64,000 nt of DNA from an uncultured bacterium (GTDB taxonomy: Bacteria > Planctomycetota > UBA1135 > GCA-002686595), in NCBI GenBank assembly GCA_937905825.1, contig CALCXM010000081.1, forward strand, positions 1 through 64,000, in the 5' to 3' direction. Every line of letters begins with the position of its first letter. Within the stretch, counting starts at the first letter, position 1. Below the pieces are notes generated by a model. The model did no database searches. It saw nothing but the letters and a program-made list of their open reading frames with translations, and was not told the origin of the DNA. The position numbers and the translations under genes were made by a program. Shown one piece after another: positions 53,610 to 62,550 of this stretch.

Positions 53610-55199
53610 TCAGTCCAAGTAGATGGCCAGGTGCTCGCCACAGAAGGGGTCCACTTCGCGCAGGAGGTCTCCCAACCAGCCCACCCCTTCCCGGGCAATC
53701 CAGGGAAAGGGACTCAGGGTCTGCGCCTGTGGCCCTGCCTGGGGGCAGAGTGTTGTGCTCAATCGTCGCCGGTGCCGATCGAGTTTTCCCCCTCGGTTGG
53801 CAGCCACGTAGGAGACCTTTTTGGAGAGGCCGCGCAGGGCTGCGGTCAATTCCGTGGTGGCGGCTCGCAGGGCCGGCTTTAGGGTCGGGCCGATGTTCAG
53901 GAGGGCCTGCTTTTGCTCTTTGAGAGCTAGGCGCGCATCCATCGCGATCTGATCGAGGGTCTCCAAAAGTTCGGTGGCTTGCGGCGCGATGCCGTGGGTC
54001 TCGATCTCTCCCTTGCAGCGCAGGACGTGCTGCACGCTGAGCTCCAAGCGCTCGAGGGACTCGACGCAGGGGCCGTCCACCAGGGTGGCTTGGAGGCGTG
54101 GAACGAAACTTGGCCTGGGCCAATCGAAAGCGGTCCGTGCCCCATGAAACAAGAGGTGGCGCTCGAGTTCCCGCGCTCCGCCGACCTCGGCGAGCACGGG
54201 CAGGACCAACCCGCGCGCCACCGATTCGAGCAGGTGAGCCGGGTGCCAATCCGCCGGCGCTTGCACCAACTCCGCGGCCAACTCGGCTCGTGTCCGCGAA
54301 CCGGGTTCTTCTTGAAAGCTGAACTCGTTCCCGTTGGGAGACAAGGCTCGTCGGCCGCTCGGGGAGTTGTGGAACAGCCAAGGCTCCAGCTCTTGGGCGA
54401 GGACTTCTTGAGTAAGGGGCTGCAGCTCTCTTGCCCGAACGAGCTCCCCCATCAAGGGTTCACCAACGCACGTGGCGCAGGCGCGGGACAAGTCCTCACG
54501 CAAGTCTTCGGGCTCGATGATGATCAGACCCTGGTCTCCGAAGAGTTCATACATCGCCCGCGTGTAGGCGCGGGACAGACTCTCCCCTTCGTTTGGAAGC
54601 AAGGTGTCGAGGGCCGCGGTGATGTGTTCGTAGTCACCGAAGAGTTGACGCAGCACTTCGCGTAGTGAGCCCAACCCGTGTTGCTGGTTGTCGAGTTCGA
54701 TGCAGCGAACGGGAGTCGTTTGATTGGATAGGCGGTCGAGGTGGATGCTCTGCAAGGCATGGTGCCGGTTGACGATTCTTGCGCTGATGAGCGGCCGTGT
54801 CTCGTGCTCATCGGACCGCACCCAAAGGACCGGAACGACGGGCCGTTCCATGGTCGAGAGCTGTTTCGCGAGGGCAATTGTCTGCACTGTAGCGAGCAGT
54901 TGCTTCAAAGGCCCGCCCAAGACAAAGGGGCTTGCCTCCGTAACGACACAGGAGGCGTTGGGCGTAGCAAGCAAGCGAATCGATTCGAGCACGCGCACGG
55001 GGGGACTGCATGCGGTGGCTTGCGCTTCCAGTGTTTTCGCGAGTTGTTCCCGTTCCGCAGGAAGGAAGGGGTCGTGGATCTGCGCGACTTGCGCCGCATT
55101 GGTCGCGAGGCCAAAACCACCGAGTTGACCACTCAACGCCTGGCGCGTGCGAGTGTCCAATCCGAAAAGATCTGCGGACAGGTACTCGATGCGGATCAT
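53610..55199 (-). CDS. BshC-like putative cysteine ligase (bacillithiol biosynthesis family)
   Basis: A 529-residue protein of BshC length. The middle N-terminal region (SPFVLGGPLKQLLATVQTIALAKQLS, then RPVVPVLWVRSDEHE) corresponds to the family block GLFGGPLYTLYK..TAI.LA and VPVFW.ASEDHD, and the C-terminus (LSPFPWIAREGVGWLGDLL, GEHLAIYLD) to the LQER.LN....YG..FL..L and .H.VI.L ending. The Gln pair that begins the family block (GQQ) is replaced by TEAS, and the ER.LN element is altered, so it is a divergent member. BshC adds cysteine to GlcN-malate to give bacillithiol; BshA/BshB are not in the window. Activity is uncertain. Confidence 0.68.
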   Translation of the reverse strand: MIRIEYLSADLFGLDTRTRQALSGQLGGFGLATNAAQVAQIHDPFLPAEREQLAKTLEAQATACSPPVRVLESIRLLATPNASCVVTEASPFVLGGPLKQLLATVQTIALAKQLSTMERPVVPVLWVRSDEHETRPLISARIVNRHHALQSIHLDRLSNQTTPVRCIELDNQQHGLGSLREVLRQLFGDYEHITAALDTLLPNEGESLSRAYTRAMYELFGDQGLIIIEPEDLREDLSRACATCVGEPLMGELVRARELQPLTQEVLAQELEPWLFHNSPSGRRALSPNGNEFSFQEEPGSRTRAELAAELVQAPADWHPAHLLESVARGLVLPVLAEVGGARELERHLLFHGARTAFDWPRPSFVPRLQATLVDGPCVESLERLELSVQHVLRCKGEIETHGIAPQATELLETLDQIAMDARLALKEQKQALLNIGPTLKPALRAATTELTAALRGLSKKVSYVAANRGGKLDRHRRRLSTTLCPQAGPQAQTLSPFPWIAREGVGWLGDLLREVDPFCGEHLAIYLD

Positions 55200-55204
55200 G
55201 TTGC

Positions 55205-56107
55205 CTATAGGCGGATGGACAAGGCTGCCTGGAACTCAGCGATCATCTTGTCGAGCGCGGCGGAGCAAGCATCCTTCCAATGGAGGTGGGAGAACTCGGG
55301 CGACTTGTAGGCGTACAGAATTCCACGTGAGGAGTTGACGAGAGCGCCGGTTCCGTTCTCCAAGAAGCCCGGGACCGTGTCAGCGGCTCCAGCGCCCTGC
55401 GCTCCGTAGCCTGGGATCAAGAAGGGAGCGTGCGGCATCTTGGCGCGCAGTTCTTGCAGCTCTTGCACGTGGGTGGCGCCGACCACAGCGCCGACGCTCG
55501 AGAGTCCCGAGGCCCCGCGCAAGCGCTCGCCCCACTCCTCAACTTTCTCCGCGACGATGTGCGTTAGGGGCGGTGTTCCATGTTCTTGGAACATCGCGCT
55601 GCCCGGGTTCGAGGTTCGCACGAGCACGTACACGCCGGCACCGGTTTCCTCGCAGATGTCGAGGATGGGTTCGATGGAGTCCGCGCCGAGGTAGGGGTTC
55701 AATGTGATCGCATCGCAGTTGGACTCTCCCGCGTCCTGCAGGAACGCTTGCCCGTAGGCTCTTGCTGTGCTTGCGATGTCGGAACGCTTCACATCTCCGA
55801 TGACGAGCAAGCCTTGCTTGCGCGCAGCTGCGATGACCCGCTCCCAGACCAACGCGCCGTCGGCTCCAAGGCGTTCAAAGAAAGCGGACTGCGGTTTGAC
55901 CGCGGGGACGCGGCCGGCAATCACTTCCACAACTCCGAGCAAGAACTCCTCCACCGCTTGCGCACGCTCTGCTCGGTTCGCTGCGGGATCTTTTGCGGCC
56001 GCAAATTCTTCGGGCAAGAGCTCCAGGTGCGGGTCGAGGCCGACTAGACAGGGGTTGCCGCGTTGCTCGATAGCGGTCGCAAGTCGGTCGCAGAAGGGTT
56101 GAGTCAT
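55205..56107 (-). CDS. pyrF: Orotidine 5'-phosphate decarboxylase (group 2)
   Basis: A 300-residue protein from the ATG at 56107 (MTQPFCDRLATAI). The length and the NPCLVGLDPHLELLP opening mark group 2 PyrF. The active-site motif is VIGDVKRSDIASTA (Asp-Lys-x-x-Asp), with AVKPQSAFFERLG before it and PFLIPGYGAQGAG near the phosphate site. It decarboxylates OMP to UMP, the last step of de novo pyrimidine synthesis. It follows the DUF502 gene by 7 bases and precedes the BshC-like gene by 5 bases, so it is in one short operon. Confidence 0.93.
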   Translation of the reverse strand: MTQPFCDRLATAIEQRGNPCLVGLDPHLELLPEEFAAAKDPAANRAERAQAVEEFLLGVVEVIAGRVPAVKPQSAFFERLGADGALVWERVIAAARKQGLLVIGDVKRSDIASTARAYGQAFLQDAGESNCDAITLNPYLGADSIEPILDICEETGAGVYVLVRTSNPGSAMFQEHGTPPLTHIVAEKVEEWGERLRGASGLSSVGAVVGATHVQELQELRAKMPHAPFLIPGYGAQGAGAADTVPGFLENGTGALVNSSRGILYAYKSPEFSHLHWKDACSAALDKMIAEFQAALSIRL

Positions 56108-56114
56108 TGGGCGC

Positions 56115-57128
56115 TCAGGATTCGCCGGTGTTGTCTTCCGGCTCGGTGTCTTTGGGGAGAGCACTCCCCTGGTCGGGATCTTGGGTTTCGAGTTTGGCTC
56201 CCATGTGCACGAGGGAGTCCGTCAGTTCGGCGACCTGCTCGCTGGCTGGAATCAGCACGCCAGCGGACACGGTGATGCGCAGAGCTTCATCCACACTGAT
56301 CGGTAGTGGGACCAGCTTGCTCTCCTTCAAGAACACCGTGAAGCCAGTCATAGGCATGGGCGAGGTGGGCACGAAGACGGAGACGTAGCGATCTCCGAGG
56401 GCTTCGTTGATGCTACTGAGACCCGTGCCAGTGACAAAGGCGATGGCCCAAACCGTCTCGCTTGGATAGGGGGCGGCCACCACCGTGTCGAACTCGAACT
56501 CATTGTCGTCCGCGAAGAACTCAACGAGTTGCTTCGTGTACGGATAGACAGACCGAATGATCGGTAGGTTTTGGGCGGCGCGGTCAAAGGAGGAGATCAT
56601 GCGCCTGCCCACGAAGCCGCTGGTGATGTAGCCCAGGGTGAGGACGACGAGCACGCTGACCAGGACGCCCACCAGGGGGTGGACCACTGCTCTGACTTCC
56701 CGGCGCAGCTTGTAGGGGTTGATCGCTAGGCTTCCCATGTCCCGGAAGAAGTACATCTCCGGTTCGCGCACGATCTTCAGCTCGCTCTTGAAGGCTTCGC
56801 TTTGGATGCCGGACTCACGCAGGGTCAGCAAGGCGTTCTGGGGCAAGCCCGCTTCGTCCAGAAACTCCATGTCCAGGGGGTCGATTTCGACCTGCTCTAG
56901 CACCTTCCAACCCAAGGTGTTGCTTTCGAGCAACCAGTAGATCGTGGAGTTGATCGGGGTCGTGACGTAGTTACGCGCGAATTGAACGACCGTTACGAGG
57001 ATGAAGAGGGTCAGAACCGCCGGCAGGATGGTGATGATTCCACGCAAGAAGAAGCTCTTGTTTAGCTTCTTCTTTCTGCCACGGCGCTTGGCTTTTTTTG
57101 GCGCCTGAACGGGGTTGTGGTCTTCCAT
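56115..57128 (-). CDS. DUF502 family membrane protein
   Basis: A 337-residue protein. A Lys/Arg-rich N-terminus (KKAKRRGRKKKLNK) precedes a membrane helix (GIITILPAVLTLFILVTVV), a periplasmic segment and a second helix (PLVGVLVSVLVVLTLGYITS). The diagnostic DUF502 core is then RSVYPYTKQLVEFF, SETVWAIAFVTGTG and VFVPTSPMPMTGFTVFL. Family members are integral inner-membrane proteins of unknown function. The tail is acidic. It is divergent from the FG-GAP gene (186-base gap) and leads the pyrF-bshC run. Confidence 0.88.
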   Translation of the reverse strand: MEDHNPVQAPKKAKRRGRKKKLNKSFFLRGIITILPAVLTLFILVTVVQFARNYVTTPINSTIYWLLESNTLGWKVLEQVEIDPLDMEFLDEAGLPQNALLTLRESGIQSEAFKSELKIVREPEMYFFRDMGSLAINPYKLRREVRAVVHPLVGVLVSVLVVLTLGYITSGFVGRRMISSFDRAAQNLPIIRSVYPYTKQLVEFFADDNEFEFDTVVAAPYPSETVWAIAFVTGTGLSSINEALGDRYVSVFVPTSPMPMTGFTVFLKESKLVPLPISVDEALRITVSAGVLIPASEQVAELTDSLVHMGAKLETQDPDQGSALPKDTEPEDNTGES

Positions 57129-57314
57129 GAACTCGGGTGCGCAGATGGTACTGCCCGGAGTGGGCGTCGAAGAATGGGATCCCTGAGAAACCGATTGTTC
57201 GAGTCACAGGAGGAGTGGCTGGGAAGCCCTCGATAGAAATTGTCGGGGAGCGAGGGTGACCACTTCCCTTGGAGTTCGTCTGGCCCGTTGGACCTACGAA
57301 CACCAGGGGGCAAG

Positions 57315-58934
57315 ATGACCACTCGACGATGGATTACTGTGATGTTGCTGGGCTTTTGGATGCTCGGCGGGCTCGCTCAGGGGCAGACCCTGACGGAGAC
57401 ATTGCGGGCCAGGGATGGCGCCGTTTACGACGGCTTTGGTCAGGTGCTAGCGCTATCGGGGCAAACGTTGGTGGTGAGTAGCCCGGGCTGGGAGCCGTCG
57501 ACTTCGTTTCAGGACGTTGGCGCCGCCTACGTGTTTGAGCGGTCTTCCGCCGGGTGGGAAGTGCGCACTCAGTTGCGACCTGGAGTGGCGACCCACCACG
57601 CAGGCTTCGGTTTGGCCCTAGCCGTCTCCCCAGGGGTCATCGCGGTTGGGTCTCCGACGGGCCGCACGTCAGAGATAGAGACCGGGCTCGTGCACGTCTA
57701 TGAATTGGGACCACTTGGGTGGACCGAGTCCCAGGTGTTGCAACCGGCGAGCATCGGCCAAGATGACCGCTTCGGAAGTGCCCTGGACTTTGACGGGACG
57801 ACGTTGATTGCCGGTGCCCCGCGCGCTGAGCAATTCGGCATGCGGACGGGCGCAGCGTTCTTGTACCGGCCATTGCTAGGGCATTGGCAGAATATTGGCA
57901 CCCTATTGCCGCCCAGCGGGGCTCAGGCGGGTTGGAGATTTGGAGAGGCCGTGGCCGCAGCTGGTGGGCTGGTTGCCGTTGGGTCTCCCGGCGCACTGGA
58001 GGGGCGCGGTCGTGTCTTTCTCTACGAGCCGGTGCCTGGTGGGTGGCTGCTGATGGAGTGCCTGCAGGCTCCCGAGCCAGCGGTGGGTGAGGCCTTTGGT
58101 TCCGCTCTCGCCCTGGCGGACGGAGTGCTCGCCGTGGGGGTTCCGGGGGCTAATCGGGTGGACATGTTCGAAACGGAGCCCAACGGTTTCGAGTTCAGTG
58201 GGGCCGTGGTCTCGGGGGGCGGGGCACCAGGATTTGGTTCCCAGGTGGTGCTGGCCCCTGGACGCCTCGGCGTAGTGGGCTCGACGCCCTATGGAGCGCA
58301 GTGGGTCTTCGGTCGTGCCGGTGCCGGTTGGGTTTTGGTGGACGCTGTCTCTCGGCCGGAGGGGACAAGTGCAGGACTCTTCGGGGCGGGCTTTGCGCTC
58401 TTCGAGCAAACCACCCTGGTTGGATCTCCAGCTGCCCCGGGCGAAGGTTTGGTTCGGGCCTACTCCCTCGCGGAGAGTCCAGAAGTTGGTGCCTTCTGTT
58501 CCCTATCTTCGTGTCCCTGCGGCAATCTCGGCGACGCAGGCGGATGCATGAATTCCAGTGGCCGCGGAGCGCGGTTGTCCGCGTGGGGCTCCCTGTCGGT
58601 CGAGGACCAGGACCTGTGTTTGGTACTCGATCATGGCCCGGCAAATCGGATGGCTGTGTTGTGCGCCGGCGCGCAAGAACAGCCATCTTTCTTTGGCGAC
58701 GGTGTGCTCTGCTTGGGCTCGGGTGCAGGTGCCCTGGGGTCCGTTCGAGTGATCGCAGCGCTGGATCTCGACGTGGCAGGGCGCGCAGAGTTTCAAGTCC
58801 CCCATCCGTTCCTTGCGTTGGCGGCGCGCTCGGGAACCAAGATCAAAGTGCAGGCGCTCTTGCGTGATCCCGGGGGGCCCTGCGGGGCGGGCTTCAACTC
58901 ATCGAACGGCTTGGTCTTGGAAGCGCGCCTATGA
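57315..58934 (+). CDS. Secreted FG-GAP/integrin-like propeller with planctomycete C-terminal Cys module
   Basis: A 539-residue protein from the ATG at 57315, with AGGGGG about 5 bases upstream. A signal peptide (VMLLGFWMLGGLAQGQ) leads into seven FG-GAP-type repeats beginning FG(Q/L/S/E)..(L/A)(A/S).....(V/I)(V/A)(V/S).P.. (FGQVLALSGQTLVVSSPG, FGLALAVSPGVIAVGSPT, FGSALDFDGTTLIAGAP, FGEAVAAAGGLVAVGSP, FGSALALADGVLAVGVP). These form an alpha-integrin-like seven-blade propeller. The end (from about residue 410: CSLSSCPCGN, GGCMNSSGRGA, FGDGVLCLGSG, CGAGFNSSNG) matches the module of the RCC1-like gene at 5970. Probably a surface or secreted adhesin-like protein. Its stop overlaps the convergent hemW by 6 bases. 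Confidence 0.82.
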   Translation: MTTRRWITVMLLGFWMLGGLAQGQTLTETLRARDGAVYDGFGQVLALSGQTLVVSSPGWEPSTSFQDVGAAYVFERSSAGWEVRTQLRPGVATHHAGFGLALAVSPGVIAVGSPTGRTSEIETGLVHVYELGPLGWTESQVLQPASIGQDDRFGSALDFDGTTLIAGAPRAEQFGMRTGAAFLYRPLLGHWQNIGTLLPPSGAQAGWRFGEAVAAAGGLVAVGSPGALEGRGRVFLYEPVPGGWLLMECLQAPEPAVGEAFGSALALADGVLAVGVPGANRVDMFETEPNGFEFSGAVVSGGGAPGFGSQVVLAPGRLGVVGSTPYGAQWVFGRAGAGWVLVDAVSRPEGTSAGLFGAGFALFEQTTLVGSPAAPGEGLVRAYSLAESPEVGAFCSLSSCPCGNLGDAGGCMNSSGRGARLSAWGSLSVEDQDLCLVLDHGPANRMAVLCAGAQEQPSFFGDGVLCLGSGAGALGSVRVIAALDLDVAGRAEFQVPHPFLALAARSGTKIKVQALLRDPGGPCGAGFNSSNGLVLEARL

Positions 58935-60164
58935 GTCGCCGTCCCCGAGGAACTCTGCGGCGACGCGATCGGCCAAGGGGATGCCCCTTTGGGTGAGCCG
59001 AAAGGAACCTTCGACCAACTCGAGCAGTCCTTGTTCGACCAGGAGCTCGGCTTGCGGAAGCATGGGGTCCTGCGCTTCAGTGAAGTGAGCAGCCGCCCTT
59101 GCCTTTTCGGGGGTCACACCCGCGCTGCGTCGCAGTCCAAGCCACCAAGTCTCGCCCAAGCTTTGTCGTGGGCTCAGGCGTTCGGTCCAATCAACCGCAT
59201 GTCCAGCTTTGTTGATCGACTTGATGTAGGGCGCGATGGCACGCGGGCTACCACCACGCACTCCGTTCACATAGCTAACCGCCGAGGGGCCAATGCCTAC
59301 GTACTCTCCGTTGGCCCAGTAGTTCTCGTTGTGTTTGCAGGCGCGCCCGGGCTGTGCATAGTTGGAGATCTCGTAGGCGTGCATGCCATACTGCCGGGTC
59401 ACCTCACGGGTGGTTTGGAACATTTCCAACTCGATCTCCTCGGGTAACTTCTGGACTTCGCCATTGCGTAACCAACGACTGAAGACGGTGTCTTCCTCGA
59501 AGGCTAGGTTGTAGGCGGACAGATGATCAGGCTTCAGCTCCAACACCCGTTTCAGTGCTTTCTCCCAACCCGCCGCATCGTGACCTGGCGCCGCGTAGAT
59601 CATGTCCAGGTTCAAGTCCTGCATTCCCGCGGCTCGGGCCGCATCGTGGGCGCGAAAGGACTGGTCGACGCTGTGGACACGTCCGAAGAGTTCGAGAGTT
59701 TGCGGCTCGAGAGACTGAAAGCCGATGGAGAGGCGTTGCACTCCGTGGTCCAACATCAAGGCGACCTTGTCACGGGTCACGCTCTCGGGGTTGCTTTCCA
59801 GGGTGACCTCTGTGGCAGAGTCTTGGAAGTGCGTGATCGCGTTCAACTCCGTCAGGAATACGTGGAGTTGATTCTCGTTCAGCAAGGAGGGAGTTCCACC
59901 GCCGATGAAAACAGTTTTCGGATGCAGGGGGGCACGTGTGCGTGCTTCGGCGAGGACGGCTTGCAGGGTGCCATCGATATCCTGCCCAAGCGCTGGCACG
60001 GAGAAGAAGTCACAGTAGTGACACTTCGTTTCGCAAAAGGGTAGATGCACATAGAGCGCAGTCCCCGATGGGCCGCGCTCTACAAGTTGCTTCTTGTTGC
60101 GTGCTGTTTGCTCGCTAGCGGTCCCCGGACTTTCGTGCGAGGTTGATGTGTGTGCTTTCTCCAC
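58929..60164 (-). CDS. hemW: Radical SAM heme chaperone HemW (CPDH-like)
   Basis: A 411-residue protein. The radical SAM motif is YVHLPFCETKCHYCDFF (CxxxCxxC), followed by VFIGGGTPSLL, ESNPESVT, RLSIGFQSL and DMIYAAPG. The HemN-C extension (NYWANGEYVGIGPSAVSY and the winged C-terminal domain) is present. The extra Cys-x-x-Cys after the motif that true HemN has in its N-terminus is not clear, so HemW is favoured. It inserts or carries heme. The first 30 residues are polar and overlap the sigma-factor gene by 50 bases; no later ATG exists before the fold. Confidence 0.88.
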   Translation of the reverse strand: MEKAHTSTSHESPGTASEQTARNKKQLVERGPSGTALYVHLPFCETKCHYCDFFSVPALGQDIDGTLQAVLAEARTRAPLHPKTVFIGGGTPSLLNENQLHVFLTELNAITHFQDSATEVTLESNPESVTRDKVALMLDHGVQRLSIGFQSLEPQTLELFGRVHSVDQSFRAHDAARAAGMQDLNLDMIYAAPGHDAAGWEKALKRVLELKPDHLSAYNLAFEEDTVFSRWLRNGEVQKLPEEIELEMFQTTREVTRQYGMHAYEISNYAQPGRACKHNENYWANGEYVGIGPSAVSYVNGVRGGSPRAIAPYIKSINKAGHAVDWTERLSPRQSLGETWWLGLRRSAGVTPEKARAAAHFTEAQDPMLPQAELLVEQGLLELVEGSFRLTQRGIPLADRVAAEFLGDGDS

Positions 60165-61083
60165 TCATCACAGCATAGAGCTTGCGCAGGGCTTCCTGTT
60201 CGATTTGTCGCACTCGTTCCCTTGTGAGGCCAACGATCCGACCGATCTCTTTCAAGGTCAACGGCTCCGCGTCTTCACCCAGGCCGTAGCGCAGGCGCAG
60301 GATGGCGGCATCCCGTTCGCAGATATCACCGAGCAGCTGTTGCAGCTGATTCAAGAGATCCACGTCGGCAAGCTGCTCGTCGGGCGGGCGGACCCCGGTG
60401 TCTTCCACCGTGTCTTGGTTCTGCGAGAGGACGTCGAGGGAGACTTGGGGTCCCATGCCCGAGGTCGTAATTGTTCGCTTCAGGAGGGGCCAGTTGTTTC
60501 TGGCGACGCCAAGCTCTTCGGCGACCTCCTCAATGGATGGCGTGCGACCGAGGTGGTAGGCCAGTTCTTGACTGACGACACGCCATTTGGAGATGAGCTC
60601 GTTCATGTAGCTCGGAACTCGAACGGACTTGACGGTGTTGGTCAGGGCACGCCGGATGGACTGTTTAATCCACCACGTACCGTAGGTGGAGAAGCGACAT
60701 CCGGCATCCGGGTCGAACTTCTCAGTTGCCTTGATCAGGCCGATGTTGCCCTCTGCGATGAGGTCAGCGAGGGTCAGACCCCGTTCCGCGTACATTTTGG
60801 CCACGGATACGACGAGGCGGAGGTTGGCGCGAATTAGATGTTCGCGGGCCTCCTGGTCCCCTTGTTGGATGCGGGCACCCAACTCCTTCTCCTCATCAGC
60901 TGTGAGCAGGGGGACTTCATTGATTTCCTGGAGATAGGTCTCGAGGCAGCGTTCAGCGGAAATAGCGGACCTCCCTGCCAATTCGTTGGCCGGTAGGAAG
61001 CTCCGGGGGGCCGGAGCCAGTGGGTCATCGGGGACCAATGAGTGGATAAAATTCCCGTGAACACGGGAGATTGGTTCAGCCAC
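60115..61083 (-). CDS. Sigma-70 family RNA polymerase sigma factor (group 2-like)
   Basis: A 322-residue factor with regions 1.2 to 4: YLQEINEVPLLTADEEKELG (1.2), NLRLVVSVAKMYAERGL.LADLIAEGNIGLIKATEKFD (2), FSTYGTWWIKQSIRRALTN (2.4/3), ELGRTP-like HLGRTPSIEEVAEELGV (3), and LRYGLGEDAEPLTLKEIGRIVGLTRERVRQIE (4). It lacks the long region 1.1 of primary factors, and its 3.0 stretch KSVRVPSYMNELISKW differs from the RIPVHM of housekeeping RpoD, so it is probably an alternative (stress or stationary) factor, like RpoS/SigB groups. Its 3' end overlaps hemW by 50 bases. Divergent from the HPr-domain gene (118-base gap). Confidence 0.88.
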   Translation of the reverse strand: MAEPISRVHGNFIHSLVPDDPLAPAPRSFLPANELAGRSAISAERCLETYLQEINEVPLLTADEEKELGARIQQGDQEAREHLIRANLRLVVSVAKMYAERGLTLADLIAEGNIGLIKATEKFDPDAGCRFSTYGTWWIKQSIRRALTNTVKSVRVPSYMNELISKWRVVSQELAYHLGRTPSIEEVAEELGVARNNWPLLKRTITTSGMGPQVSLDVLSQNQDTVEDTGVRPPDEQLADVDLLNQLQQLLGDICERDAAILRLRYGLGEDAEPLTLKEIGRIVGLTRERVRQIEQEALRKLYAVMSGESTHINLARKSGDR

Positions 61084-61201
61084 TGAATCGGTTCAGGGGG
61101 TGCGTCGGCTTGAGCCTGCTTGGTTCCCTGCCCTTGGTTTCTTTTCGCGCCGGGCGTTCTGGTAAGCTCCAGGCCTTATTGGCGCCCAGGCTAGATCGAC
61201 C

Positions 61202-62515
61202 ATGACTGAAGCATCTATCGACCGAATCATCTCCGAGGAGCAATTCGCGGTGTCCCTCGCGAAGGAGGCCGATGCCTTCTTCCGACTCGCTAATACGGTC
61301 AGGAAGAAGGGTCCTGGGAGCAATAGGCGTGTTTTGCTCCATCAGCTGGGCATCGAGGCGGACCAAGTGGAAGCCTTCCTGGACGATCACGGCGCGAAGA
61401 ACAACGAGAGTTATTACTTCTTTCGGGAGCTAGTGGCCTCCGTGCGTGGATTTGCCAGCGTGGGTTTTGTGCTCGGGCATCTCAGGCATCGGATGCAGAG
61501 CTACGAGACGGAGATCGTCGAGGGCAGCGAAGCCGGCCTCGCCTGCAACGCCTCCGTGGATCGAGCGCGCGCCTTCGTCAGGCAAAGCACTCGAGCCCTT
61601 CTGAATGCCTGTGAGGAGGAAGCGGGTATTTTAAAGGTTGCTTGGCCTGCGAAAGAGGCCTCGGCGGAATCGAGCCTGAGTGGACCCGTCAACCTTCGGC
61701 TGCCCCACAACCTGGGGGAGGAGGTGATCGAGGAGGAGGATCGCAAGGTTGCCGAGGTGGCTAGCAAGTACTTGCAGGTCTGCGGCATGTTCTCCCAGTC
61801 CTCTATCGAGCGCATCCAGGACCCCCTAGATCGTCACCGGTTCATCGTTAAGGTTTGTACCGAGGCCCGCGCCCGCGTCTACGAGGCCACCGTTCACAAC
61901 CTGCAGTCGACCTACGACACCTACATCAAGGGCAGCTCCCATGAACGGGGTGACCCAAGACTCTCGCGACTGCGCGGACACGCCTCGGCTGCTTTCCACC
62001 TGCTGGAAGCGGTCACTAGCCTGACTCACTTCGTGGAAAGGCACGAGTCGGATTCTCGTCAGCTAGCCTCGGGTGGACGCATGGCACAGATCCTTTCCCG
62101 GGATGATGTGGAAGACGTGCTGCTTAATGACCTTTTATACTGGGCCCAAATTCTCATTATCTCAGGGGAAGGACTGGCGCGTGAGATTCTCAACTCGTTC
62201 AGCCAGCTGCGCGAGATCGAGCTCTTGGTACCTGACGGTGTGGTCATCCACGCGCGGCCCGCTTCCTTGATTGTGGCCATCGTCAATCACCACGAGATGC
62301 CCGTGGAGCTGGGTATCGAGGGGAAGATCTGCAACGCAGCCTCCATTCTCGATGTGCTGATCTGTGCGGGGTCGAACCCGGAGGCCAGTTCCTACATTTT
62401 TCGGGGGGATAGCCGGCCACTCAGCGACTTGGAAGCACTCTTTGTCGCTCGTCTCGGAGAGGATGGGCTAGAGAAGCTGCCCGAGCAACTCAACTACCTC
62501 ATTCGGGAAGCCTAG
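61202..62515 (+). CDS. Helical protein with C-terminal HPr-like domain
   Basis: A 437-residue protein. Residues 1-340 are mostly helical and match no family I know (RVLLHQLGIEADQVEAFLDD, ERIQDPLDRHRFIVKVCTEA, HASAAFHLLEAVTSLTHFVE). The last ~90 residues read as HPr (PTS phosphocarrier): LVPDGVVIHARPASLIVAIV, with His350 in the place of the phosphorylatable His15, and GKICNAASILDVLI, with Ser381 in the place of Ser46. The 31-residue spacing equals that of HPr (15 to 46). The HPr Asn of the ser-region (N..SI) is also kept. No PTS EI or EII genes are near. Likely a regulatory protein; partners unknown. Confidence 0.78.
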   Translation: MTEASIDRIISEEQFAVSLAKEADAFFRLANTVRKKGPGSNRRVLLHQLGIEADQVEAFLDDHGAKNNESYYFFRELVASVRGFASVGFVLGHLRHRMQSYETEIVEGSEAGLACNASVDRARAFVRQSTRALLNACEEEAGILKVAWPAKEASAESSLSGPVNLRLPHNLGEEVIEEEDRKVAEVASKYLQVCGMFSQSSIERIQDPLDRHRFIVKVCTEARARVYEATVHNLQSTYDTYIKGSSHERGDPRLSRLRGHASAAFHLLEAVTSLTHFVERHESDSRQLASGGRMAQILSRDDVEDVLLNDLLYWAQILIISGEGLAREILNSFSQLREIELLVPDGVVIHARPASLIVAIVNHHEMPVELGIEGKICNAASILDVLICAGSNPEASSYIFRGDSRPLSDLEALFVARLGEDGLEKLPEQLNYLIREA

Positions 62516-62550
62516 GTAGATGGTGTGTATTTGATGGTCAAAAGAACGAT

